Origin: Chara braunii
Taxonomy: Eukaryota > Streptophyta > Charophyceae > Charales > Characeae
Direction of reading: 5' to 3'
DNA length: 30,862 nucleotides
Assembly: GCA_003427395.1 (NCBI GenBank)
Contig: BFEA01000048.1
Location: 4,024,423-4,055,284 of the forward strand
A program made the translations under genes and the position numbers. Shown here one piece after another: positions 10,173 through 18,130 of this stretch (within the stretch, counting starts at the first letter, position 1; each line of letters opens with the position of its first letter). Below the pieces are notes generated by a model. The model saw nothing but the letters and a program-made list of their open reading frames with translations. It was not told where the DNA came from and did not search any database.

Positions 10173-11182
10173 TCAAAAATCATTGGATTTTTTGGCATGA
10201 AAAACCAAACCATTATTAAACCAAGATATATAAGAGTCCCGCTTATCTTTAGTGGAATGCCAAAATTTCCAAACATCTTGAATACAGGATTTAAATTTTA
10301 GTCGCTTAAGAAGGGAATAATTGAGTTTGTAAAAACCTCTACCTTGATCTGGTTTCTTCCGGAATGAAAGTAAAATGACACACATCTTGTCGTTCGCCCC
10401 TGACCACGGGCTTTGAGGAAAGATATTTACCCCTACTAAGGCACAATTTAGATCTTCCGACATAAGGATCAAGTCTGGATCTAGACTGATGGGGGGAGCC
10501 ATAATTCCTAATACAGGTAAATAGACATTATTGTGGAAAACAACATAGTATGTATCATAAAGATTTTCAGCTTCACATAATTGTTGAATGATGAGTTCAT
10601 CCTCTTCTATATATGAGGGGCATGGCGAAGGGATCCTCCATCTATTTAACCATCTATCCGGGGCCGCATTGAATTCCCCTGCGATTATAATCGGTATGCC
10701 TTTTGGAATATGATTACGAATATTGTGAAAAAATTCCTTCCTTTCCTGTACATCATTAGGGCCATATATATTAAGTACACATACGACTTCTATTTCCAAC
10801 ATCACTCAAGCAGAAACCCAGCTGCCATGTTTCTGATCGGTCTCCCAATGGATAATATCCACCCTAGAACCTAGAGGAACCCAAATGGCCACCCGCGCAG
10901 ACCCACTATTCTTCACATAGGCGTGATATTTCTGATGGGGCCAGACCAAGTTATGAGCTCGATTATGCCAGGGGAATCTGTGAGGTGGGTCTCTTGAATA
11001 CAAATCAAATCTGGCCAAGAAAGTCCCCCTACCCCTCTTAGTTGCTCCACAATTGCCCTTCGTTTAACGACATCTGCTGTAGCCAGACCATTGACATTGA
11101 GTGACCTAAGATTGAGATTTGCTGCTAGGGTAGCACGATGCCAAGTAGGATTTTTCTCATAAAACACCTGCAGTGCTTCCAT
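10173..11182 (-). pseudogene. LINE ORF2, endonuclease/exonuclease/phosphatase domain
   Basis: This is the N-terminal endonuclease of the LINE polyprotein, which nicks target DNA to prime reverse transcription. The chosen start, Met at 11182, lies about 145 bases after the predicted ORF1 stop. Motifs in order: SLNVNGL, CIQETH (catalytic Glu), VLNIYGPN, and AGEFNA where the family has G-D-F-N, so the Asp is replaced by Glu. The final S-D-H motif is altered to A-N-D. Overlapping fragments 11182-10913, 11018-10806 and 10805-10173 show a frameshift and a stop. Decayed and inactive. Confidence 0.85.
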
Positions 11183-11349
11183 CTTTGCAGTTTAAATTCT
11201 AACACCGATGACTTATTAAGTCATTTATTCCATTCTACAATCTTACCCAATTTCCTCCGTCTAAGTCAAATGAGGAAGTGAGCAACCCTCTGTGAAGAAT
11301 GGAACAGAGGGCAAATTATACTTCATCAAAATGACCATAAAACATTGGT

Positions 11350-11360
11350 CTTTATCTTGA
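11350..11360. repeat. Left target-site duplication of the PLE
   Basis: CTTTATCTTGA here is repeated exactly at 17175-17185, on the other side of the PLE. The two copies sit in the same reading frame of LINE ORF1, as expected for a duplicated target. Confidence 0.85.
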
Positions 11361-11420
11361 CAGGGTAGACGCACTCAAGATTCGGCCAGTTTCAGGCCTG
11401 TTCGTTTTTGGACCCGATAC

Positions 11421-11537
11421 CTATGAAACCACGCGTTCATTGAACGCTGGTTTTGCGTTCAGAAATTGAACGGAATGCACGCGCGTTCAATGAACGTTCA
11501 ATGAACGGGACCGAACACGGAGTTCAATTCCGCGCGG

Positions 11538-11575
<38 letters not shown>

Positions 11576-12027
11576 NNNNNNNNNNNNNNNNNNNNNNNNN
11601 NNNNNNNNNNNNNNNNNNNNNNNNNNNNNNNNNNNNNNNNNNNNNNNNNNNNNNNNNNNNNNNNNNNNNNNNNNNNNNNNNNNNNNNNNNNNNNNNNNNN
11701 NNNNNNNNNNNNNNNNNNNNNNNNNNNNNNNNTGAAATTAGTGAGCGAACACGATTTGACACCGCCATCTTTGACGATTTTTCATTTTTGTTTGCCTTAG
11801 CAAAATGACTCCAAAATTGAGAGGCATGTACCTCACATCATAAAGAACTCATAAAAAAAACATCAGAAAAAAAGCATTATTTTTAGGCATTAAAATAATT
11901 TTGTTTTAAAAAAAATAATAATAATAATAATTGAACGCCGTTCAATTTTGAACGCGAACGCGCAATCAGCATTCAAACGCACATTTGAATGCGAACGCGC
12001 ATTCATGGCGTTCAAACGGTTACATAG
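11421..12027. mobile_element. Short TIR element with 8-bp target duplication inside the pseudo-LTR (hAT-like MITE)
   Basis: The ends are CTATGAAACC (11421-11430) and GGTTACATAG (12018-12027), inverted with one mismatch. They are flanked by CCCGATAC (11413-11420) and CCCGGTAC (12028-12035); the uninterrupted right pseudo-LTR has a single CCCAGTAC at this place. Subterminal regions are packed with GTTCAATGAACG and GAACGCG words. The middle holds a 38-base A run leading into an N gap, and an (ATA)n-like stretch at about 11910-11930. No protein coding is seen. It is younger than the PLE. Confidence 0.85.
11576..11732. other. Assembly gap (157 N)
   Basis: Unknown bases directly after a 38-base A run inside the short element. 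The homopolymer probably stopped the assembly. The real size of the missing sequence cannot be read. Confidence 1.
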
Positions 12028-12532
12028 CCCGGTACTGTTGAATTCAGGTACCTCGCCTTTCGTACTATGTGGGACTTTTCGTCCAACCCCTGTCCGTAGG
12101 CTACCGGTTGATTTTTTGTCTCGAACCGGTCTACCGTAGTACTATATTAGGATTGACGTTCGATTGACATTTCCTCTTGGTTGAGGTGTTAGGCGGCATC
12201 TATTGTTGTTGCCGACGCCATGGGATTGATGGTACGAACGAAGGTTCCTGGGTTTGCAGACGGAATGGAAGCATAACCACGAGTTATTCAATTGCTTGTT
12301 AATCTGTGTTGATCTCGGATTCTCGAGCTTCAACAAACTCTTGTTTGCTCAACAAGTGTGATGTTTTCTCTGAACTGAGGACTGTACACGTTAACTTACC
12401 TGGAGACAGCTTACCGAGGAGGAGTGAGTGTGTTTTCACTGTACCGGCTACGTGCTACCTGTTACTTGGTATACTTTCTACGCAACTGCATCGAAACGAG
12501 TCTTGCTGTTCTTGGAGAAGGGCAACCACGGT

Positions 12533-13234
12533 ATGCCAGGCACTGACCACCGTGAAGGATATTATGGACAAGATGGAGGGGGTGACCGTCGGCTACAACG
12601 AGGACCCACATGCTTCAACTGCGGAGATGTTGGACACTATGTGAACCAGTGTCTGAACCGAAGACGTTATCCTGGTCTTGCAAGACCTTCGACGTCGACT
12701 GATTCTAGGCGATCAAGATCTCCTAGACGTTATGAACCGAGACGGAAGCAGCACGTTCCACAACTGGATCCGAGTAGTAAGGCTCAAATTGCTGAGCTGG
12801 CTCAGAACCTCGCTACAATGAAGGAGCACTTCGACACGGAGATTTCTAAGAAGAAGGAGAAGGATCGAAAGAAGCGGGAGAAAGAAGAGGCTAAGCAGCG
12901 GGAAGGAGAGGAGAAACGCCGTGAAGAGAAAGAGAAAGCGAGACTTGAACGGAATGCTAACAAGAAGAAGGAGAAGCAGCGTTTGGAGGAGTTACGTCGT
13001 GCGAAAATGAAGAAGGACTTGAACATACACATGGCGATCAGGCTTAACGAGATGGAAGACCGTTTCGTTGACCGTGTGAGACAAGTTGTCGGCGCCATCA
13101 GCGCCCTTGCGATTGAGAAAGGTAAGCAACCTGTCACTTACGAATCGGGTGAGGAAGCGGCATCTGACTACGGCAGCGAGGAGAGTCTTACAAGCGTGAC
13201 TCAAGAAATTGACGCCAAGACCGAAGAGTTGTAA
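12533..13234 (+). CDS. PLE ORF1a: zinc-knuckle, coiled-coil Gag-like protein
   Basis: From the ATG at 12533 this reads about 233 residues to TAA at 13232-13234. The frame is open upstream, but the first in-frame ATG fits best. Near residues 27-40 is a perfect CX2CX4HX4C zinc knuckle (Cys codons at 12611 and 12650), the nucleic-acid-binding signature of retroviral and retrotransposon nucleocapsids. An SR/RS-like basic patch follows, then about 90 residues of K/E/R-rich helix (a coiled coil). The tail is acidic. A plausible role is packaging the element RNA in the cytoplasm. The frame continues past the stop into ORF1b with no other break, so the TAA either is a mutation or is read through. Confidence 0.75.
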   Translation: MPGTDHREGYYGQDGGGDRRLQRGPTCFNCGDVGHYVNQCLNRRRYPGLARPSTSTDSRRSRSPRRYEPRRKQHVPQLDPSSKAQIAELAQNLATMKEHFDTEISKKKEKDRKKREKEEAKQREGEEKRREEKEKARLERNANKKKEKQRLEELRRAKMKKDLNIHMAIRLNEMEDRFVDRVRQVVGAISALAIEKGKQPVTYESGEEAASDYGSEESLTSVTQEIDAKTEEL

Positions 13235-13762
13235 CAGTTCATCTCAGAGAAGAGGAAGCGCGTCCCAGGGGTAATGTTTGCAAACAGCCCTGTGAAAGAG
13301 GAGGTACCAAAGCGGACGCCAAAACGAGGGACCATGCAACTTTCATCACAGATGACAAGGTCCAAGACTGTCAAGAAGACGGTGAAGTCTCGGGGATCAA
13401 CAAAGAGGAAGACGCCGATCAAGACTCTGCTCTCCAAGGCAAAGGCACCGCCGGCTCGAAAGACGCCACCGGCAGGATTGACACCAGCTTCAAAAGGATC
13501 GTTGGCCCGTTTGCGCTACCGGAATGCGGTCATGATGGAACTGAAGAACTTGGACGCTACGGAACTCCAAAAGATCTGTAAGGACGAAGGTATTGCGTAC
13601 GATAAGAAGATTGACGTGATTTTTTATATCGCGGACCACCATGCTGCGCTTAAGTACGGTCATGAGGATGTCGCCGCGACTGATGTGATTTGCATCACCG
13701 AGTCCGGAGATACGGGCGAAACGGATGAGATACCGGAAGTTGCCAAGGATACGAAACTGTGA
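13235..13762 (+). CDS. PLE ORF1b: basic protein with SAP-like domain
   Basis: Same frame as ORF1a. The first ATG after the stop is at 13274, giving 162 residues to TGA at 13760-13762. The first 80 residues are Lys/Arg/Pro/Thr-rich. Residues 88-128 (13535-13657) have the helix-loop-helix pattern of SAP domains: LKNLDATELQKICKDEGIA, then a second amphipathic helix. SAP domains bind DNA or chromatin, so a role in bringing the RNP to chromosomes can be inferred. The C-terminus is acidic. It probably forms one polypeptide with ORF1a in an intact copy. Confidence 0.65.
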   Translation, partial: QFISEKRKRVPGVMFANSPVKEEVPKRTPKRGTMQLSSQMTRSKTVKKTVKSRGSTKRKTPIKTLLSKAKAPPARKTPPAGLTPASKGSLARLRYRNAVMMELKNLDATELQKICKDEGIAYDKKIDVIFYIADHHAALKYGHEDVAATDVICITESGDTGETDEIPEVAKDTKL

Positions 13763-13924
13763 TGCAACCTAAGCGTACCTCAACTTTGGTCACTGTGCAG
13801 GTATTTTACTGGTTTGCGCTGTAGGTCTTTCGCTGTTGATCGTAGGATCGAAGGTCTCCTCATACTAACTATTTTGCTCCTCGCTTTGCATGATGAGATA
13901 CGCTGGCTGAGGAAGTTCGTCGAT

Positions 13925-15826
13925 ATGTGGGTTGACTTGTATAATAAGCACGGTCTTGAGTTCTTGGGATTGACGAATTGTGTGTACGTGGCTGTTTCAC
14001 CTTATTGTAAGGCTTTCTACATCGGTAAGACTAACCGTGACACTAATACTAGGTGGCGGGAGCATATCTACGCTTGTCGTAAGAAGATTCAGTCTCACTT
14101 TCATAGATGGCTTACCTTGTTTGGTGTTGGCAACTATATCTTCGTACCGGTGGATGTTTTGGTCGGGGATGACCTCAGTAAGCTCGAACAGGTTTACATC
14201 GATCTATGGTCATCGTTTCTGAATTCTATGGGTTGCAACAAGACTCGACGTGGAAAAAAGAAATGCAAACCCGGTAGAAAGGAACGTGAAAAACAACGTG
14301 TGGAGAAGTCTGTCACTACACACACCAGTCTACCCATTCGCTTACGAATCACTTCTGCATGCTTTTGGGGTATTGAATTTTTCCAATTATTTGATGGTCC
14401 TCTGCATAGCGGTAATACTCTTACCGTCATCTCAAAGGGTGGGAATGTGTGGTCTCCTGCCTGGAAGAAATTGGTTAAAGCCTTTGGTGACAGTAAGTTG
14501 CGATTTGACGACTGCACGATCCCCTTGAGACTAAGTAAGTCGCGGATAGAATTGGGTGGCCAGTTTGTTATCCTTCATGTTTGTTGTTGGAAATCTCGAT
14601 GTAAATTTTTGAAGATGATCCTGATCGGCATCTTACGTAATCCTGGGAATTTGGAACAGCTGTATGGATGGGGCATGAAAAGTATCATGCGGATATATAA
14701 CGTGCTAAAAAACTTTTCACGTAAGTCCACCAGGAAATACCTGCGTAGACTAGTTTCGCGTTGCTTTCACGATCATTTTGGTTTAAGTCTCTCCGTTGAC
14801 TTGACTTTTCGTATTAAATACGATGATAGAATTAAGCTTTCGGAATTTCGGAAGGTGGTCAATGACACTTTGATGCGTGTGGATTTACCCAGATGCTTTT
14901 TGCATTGTGTTCGAAAGAAACTTCGGATCGTGTGGGTGAAGAACCCCTCTGTTTCCAATTTGTTGCACAATCAACGTAGTTTCGCGACACGTGATGTGCT
15001 TACCTGTACTTGTGCAGGTTTGTCTCTCCCTCGAATTGAGGGACGTGTTATCTTCCGCCTAAGTGAGCTTGAGGATATTTCTGCACTGCTTGCAAATGCT
15101 AAGAACGTACCATGTGTACTTGTGGCTAACCGTCTGACTCTACTGTGGGATGAACTATCATCCGGTTCCAGAAGTTGGCCTAACCTTCCTGGTGCTCCAC
15201 CTTATGTTGCCTTGAAGGATCTTGCATCGTGTTTGACTAATAGTAAGGAGTTGACTTGCTGTCTGAAGATGAATGAGGTGCTCGCTGTTAAGCAGCGTTT
15301 TGCTGATTTGGTGATTACCTCGATTGACCGGAATCCCGGTGAATCAGTTGTTATGTGCCCTAGCGTGTACTATGAGGCCATGTTGTCTACTTTTGTTCAC
15401 AATGACGGATACCCTATTATACCAACCACTGAAGGACAGATTGTTCGGGAAATCCGGGAGGATGTGTATGCTGCAGGATTGACTAAGTTCGCAAGGTGGA
15501 ATGAAAATGGTGGGTTCGGTGCTGCGTATATCATAATGATTCCAAAACATAAGGATTTTTGCAGATACATTCTGATTTACCCATCGTTTAATGATCCAAT
15601 GGTTCGAACCAGTCGGTTAGTGACGAAGGCTTTAAATCACTTGTTATATACCATTCCGCAGCACTGGCATTTCAACCTGCGATCGGTGTCTGACTTGGTG
15701 GGTAAGCTGGACAGCGCAAATAAGAAATTCCTCAGACTGGGGTTTGATCGTATTATTACAACATTTTCTTTTGATATTAAAGAAATGTTTAGCAAATTAC
15801 CAAGGAGGATATTTGCAGAGCCGTGA
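13925..15826 (+). pseudogene. PLE ORF2a: GIY-YIG endonuclease, CxC linker, RT N-terminal half
   Basis: In-frame with ORF1; the frame is open from the ORF1b stop, and the first ATG is at 13925. The endonuclease starts with C-V-Y (13979-13987; the family has G-I-Y), then FYIGKT (14015-14032), the Arg of TRWREH, and catalytic Glu in SKLEQVYID (codon at 14186). The paired Cys/His zinc ligands of canonical PLE endonucleases are not seen. About 270 residues later is TCTCAG with the two Cys codons at 15005 and 15011, the CxC motif of permuted PLEs. RT begins with YIIMIPKHKD and RYILIYPSFNDP. Motif A is FSFDIKEMFSKLP, with Asp at 15773. The frame ends in TGA just after motif A because of a shift near 15790-15810. 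Confidence 0.85.
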
Positions 15827-16626
15827 ATTGGCTGATTGAATACCACCTATCGAAGGGTCGGTATTTTGTTCGGGTGAACACGAAGGGGAAAGGGTCTAGC
15901 TTCGACTTGACCACCGGTGACAATCACTGGGCTAAGCTCGACTTGGGTGACTTGCGTTCCTTTGTTTACTTTGATATCAGGCATACATACTTTTTCGCAA
16001 CCGGGATACTGTTGAAGCAAGAACTGGGTATTCCGATGGGCAAAAACACTAGTCCGCCGCTGGCATGTGTGCTGTGTGCTTTCTCTGAATATCTCTTCGT
16101 CTCCACGTTGGGAGGAGATTCTCGTTTAATATTTACCACACGTCTGATCGACGACGTTATGCTGGCTATATCTAGCACCAATGGGGAAACTGTGGACAGG
16201 ATTCTGCAGGCTTTTAAAGGATGTTATCCGAGTAATTTGCAAGTCAAGCGGACTGATGATGGATCCGGGTGTTTCCAGTTCCTAGGTTACTCAGTAAGGA
16301 CTTCACAGTCCTACCCTTTCCTAGGCTGTGTTCAGATTTCGAAAAACGAAGACTCCATTTGGACTTCTGATTGGTTGAACATTCAGAATGGGCAATCGTA
16401 TCATTCGTGGGGTTGTAAGCGTAAAAAAAGTGTTATTATTGGAAGTTATCTACACCGAATTGATCAAAATACCAACATTCGCTCAGAGATTCCACTGCGG
16501 GTCTTGACCCTGCAACAGGAACTTGCTCGAAAGGACTTCTCAAAGGATTTCTTCATGAGGGTATTAACTCGATTCGCTGTCCGGCGCGGTGAAATATGGC
16601 AGCTTGTTGTTGAGTTCATGACTTGA
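15823..16626 (+). pseudogene. PLE ORF2b: RT C-terminal half (motifs B to E)
   Basis: This continues the RT in another frame and overlaps the end of ORF2a by four bases. It contains GIPMGKNTSPPLACVL (motif B), RLIDDVMLAI (motif C, both Asp codons at 16150-16155) and CFQFLGYSVR (the primer-grip region). All three RT catalytic aspartates thus survive, but motif A is in the preceding frame. Length after motif C is about 160 residues, a normal thumb. It ends in TGA at 16624-16626, about 140 bases before the right pseudo-LTR. Confidence 0.85.
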
Positions 16627-16766
16627 CTGATTCTTGCGTGATGTGGTGTGTCGGAAATTATGGTATTTGCTTTTTGATTTGTATTCTGCATTTTTTTGTT
16701 TTGAATGTATGAGTACGTGTTGTTTGAGTAGTCTTTCGATTTCGGTGGAATTTCCGTAGATGCGGA

Positions 16767-17175
16767 CAGGGTAGACGCACTCAGGATTGGGCCAGTTTTA
16801 GGCCTGTTTGTTTTTGGACCCAGTACTGTTGAATTCAGGTACCTCACCTTTCGTACTATGTGGGAATTTTCGTCCAACCCCTGTCCGTAGGCTACCGGTT
16901 GACTTTTGGTCTCGAACCGGTCTACCATAGTACTATATTAGGATTGACGTTCGATTGACATTTCCTCTTGGTTGAGGTGTTTGGCGGCATCTATTGATGT
17001 TGCCGACGCCATGGGATTGATGGTACGAACGGAGGTTCTTGGGTTTGCGGACGGAATGGAATCATAACCACGAGTTATTCAATTGCTTACGTTAATCTGT
17101 GTTGATCTCGGATTTTCGAGCTTCGACAAACTCTTGTTTGCTCAACAAGTGTGATGTTTTCTCTGAACTCTGAAC
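16767..17175 (+). repeat. Right pseudo-LTR of the PLE with heptamer tail
   Basis: Uninterrupted copy of the end repeat. At its right edge the heptamer CTCTGAA occurs twice in tandem (17161-17174), where the left copy has it once. The target duplication begins immediately after. A short tandem tail is what target-primed reverse transcription with slippage would leave. Confidence 0.85.
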
Positions 17176-17185
17176 TTTATCTTGA
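17175..17185. repeat. Right target-site duplication of the PLE
   Basis: Exact copy of CTTTATCTTGA found at 11350-11360. LINE ORF1 resumes on its right. Confidence 0.85.
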
Positions 17186-17630
17186 GCTGCTGGAGTTCCA
17201 AAAGTGTTGTGTGAGAATACCATTTAAGTCCCGATTCTTTATTATCTTTAAATTTCACAAAGGTGTCGCGTTTGGACATCTTGGCTTTGTCACCCTTTAG
17301 TGTAAGAGTCGTCTGGGGACCTTGATCAAAATGCTTTGACAAAAAATCATACAAATCTCTCTTGAAAGTCCTATCCCCTGAGCTCTGGTATTCAACATGT
17401 GTAAACCATCCTCTTAACGTCACCCCCCCGTATTGATCTTGCCCTATTGGTGATAGACCTATTTTCCATTTTCCTCCTTTCTTCCGGACTTGAATCAACA
17501 AATTGCCTCTACGATCATGTACATAGGTAACTTGACCCTTTTCTAATGCATACCGCATTTTCTGCCTTTTGCCAAAATCTAGCACCCCCTTCACTATTGG
17601 ATCAGAGGAGCGTTCTCTACTTTCCTTCAT
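17186..17630 (-). pseudogene. LINE ORF1, C-terminal part (cut by the PLE)
   Basis: Minus-strand frame of about 148 residues from Met at 17630 to the PLE border. The apparent extension to 17142 reads into the pseudo-LTR. The true end lies beyond the insertion: after the target duplication the frame continues eight codons in the left flank to TGA at 11326-11328. The protein is basic, with KKGGKWKIGLSP, GGVTLRGWFTHVEY and KAKMSKRDTFVKFKDN. I recognise no named domain or zinc knuckle. By position it is the RNA-binding ORF1 product of the LINE. Confidence 0.6.
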
Positions 17631-17788
17631 TCCAATCCTTTTCTAGGGTGAGGTAGAGCTTTCATCCTTAGTTCTCTTTTCGTTTTTCCCACCATTCTCT
17701 TCGTACAATTCCACTGAAGAACAACTACACAACTCACTTGTCTCTTCCACGGATATGACATTTTTGGATGATTTTCCTCTATTCTGGT

Positions 17789-18130
17789 TTATACCATCTC
17801 CTTTTTACTGTTGATGATATCCTCTGAGGTCTGAGGAGGCGGGGTAACACTTTCACTACTTTCGACCATAACCTCCTCCTGTACTGGCACTGCTAGCACT
17901 ATTAACGTGCATTCCTCTTCTTTAGAATCACCCTCTTCAGTAGATGTCGGGGGATGAAACATACCGGCCACTATGTCCAAGATGCGTTGTCTAACCACCT
18001 GCCAGCAGGCTCCCTTCGGTAATCCCTGATGTAACACTTGATTGCGACTGTGACTACTATTTAATAAGTTGAAAAGTTGAATGTATGGATTGTCCCAGAA
18101 CTCAACAGTGGCTTCCCCAACACCACTCAT
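17789..18130 (-). pseudogene. LINE ORF1, N-terminal part
   Basis: Minus-strand frame of 113 residues starting at Met 18130, with hydrophobic-aromatic sequence (VEFWDNPYIQLFNLLNSS) followed by an acidic Ser/Thr/Pro-rich stretch. It lies about 160 bases upstream, in LINE sense, of the other ORF1 fragment, in line with a broken single protein. No domain is recognised. The first codon overlaps the inverted end of the neighbouring repeat, so the start may be accidental. Confidence 0.45.

Larger units (their letters stand above)
11361..12376 (+). repeat. Left pseudo-LTR of the PLE (interrupted)
   Basis: The parts 11361-11420 and 12028-12376 align with 16767-17169. A 607-bp element plus its 8-bp duplication separates them. 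Between 12036-12376 and its partner I count about 13 substitutions and one 2-bp indel by eye. PLE pseudo-LTRs arise from tandem insertion of copies, so divergence is only a rough clock. The promoter for the element presumably lies here. Confidence 0.88.
11361..17175 (+). mobile_element. Permuted Penelope-like element (N-terminal GIY-YIG, Chlamys-like) with Gag-like ORF
   Basis: Complete borders can be drawn: an 11-bp target duplication (11350-11360 and 17175-17185), ~400-bp direct repeats at both ends (pseudo-LTRs), and an internal region coding on the + strand. Internal order: zinc-knuckle and coiled-coil protein, SAP-like domain, GIY-YIG endonuclease, CxC motif, PLE-type reverse transcriptase. 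Canonical PLEs have the endonuclease after the RT. The order here, with the CxC linker and no CCHH zinc ligands around the endonuclease, matches the described Chlamys branch of the green lineage. A short DNA element interrupts the left pseudo-LTR. Two in-frame stops and one frameshift suggest this copy is inactive, unless the stops are read through. Confidence 0.88.
6121..18128 (-). mobile_element. Old non-LTR retrotransposon (LINE), interrupted by later insertions
   Basis: Read on the minus strand, the element runs from ORF1 (18130 to about 17186) through a short spacer to ORF2 (11182 to about 6398) and a poly-A end (6172-6121). The order endonuclease, reverse transcriptase, zf-RVT is that of plant L1-like LINEs. 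Later insertions split it: a PLE at 11361-17175 between the end of ORF1 and ORF2, and a short foldback element at 9351-10031 inside ORF2. Removing both joins the LINE at duplicated target sites, so ORF1 and ORF2 belong to one element. Many stops and shifts show it is dead. No target duplication for the LINE itself was found, and its true 5' end is uncertain because the next repeat begins at 18129. Confidence 0.85.

Noticed and set aside
11361-11420. Hammerhead ribozyme in the PLE pseudo-LTR
   Set aside because: I could not find the conserved CUGAUGA and GAAA core in a fitting arrangement, and permuted PLEs are reported to lack it.
12802-13137. Minus-strand Ser/Phe-rich frame
   Set aside because: It is the complement of the Lys/Glu-rich coiled coil of PLE ORF1a.
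11361-17175. LTR retrotransposon, because of ~400-bp direct end repeats and a zinc knuckle
   Set aside because: No protease, RNase H or integrase; the RT and GIY-YIG are of the PLE type, and PLEs are known to have pseudo-LTRs.
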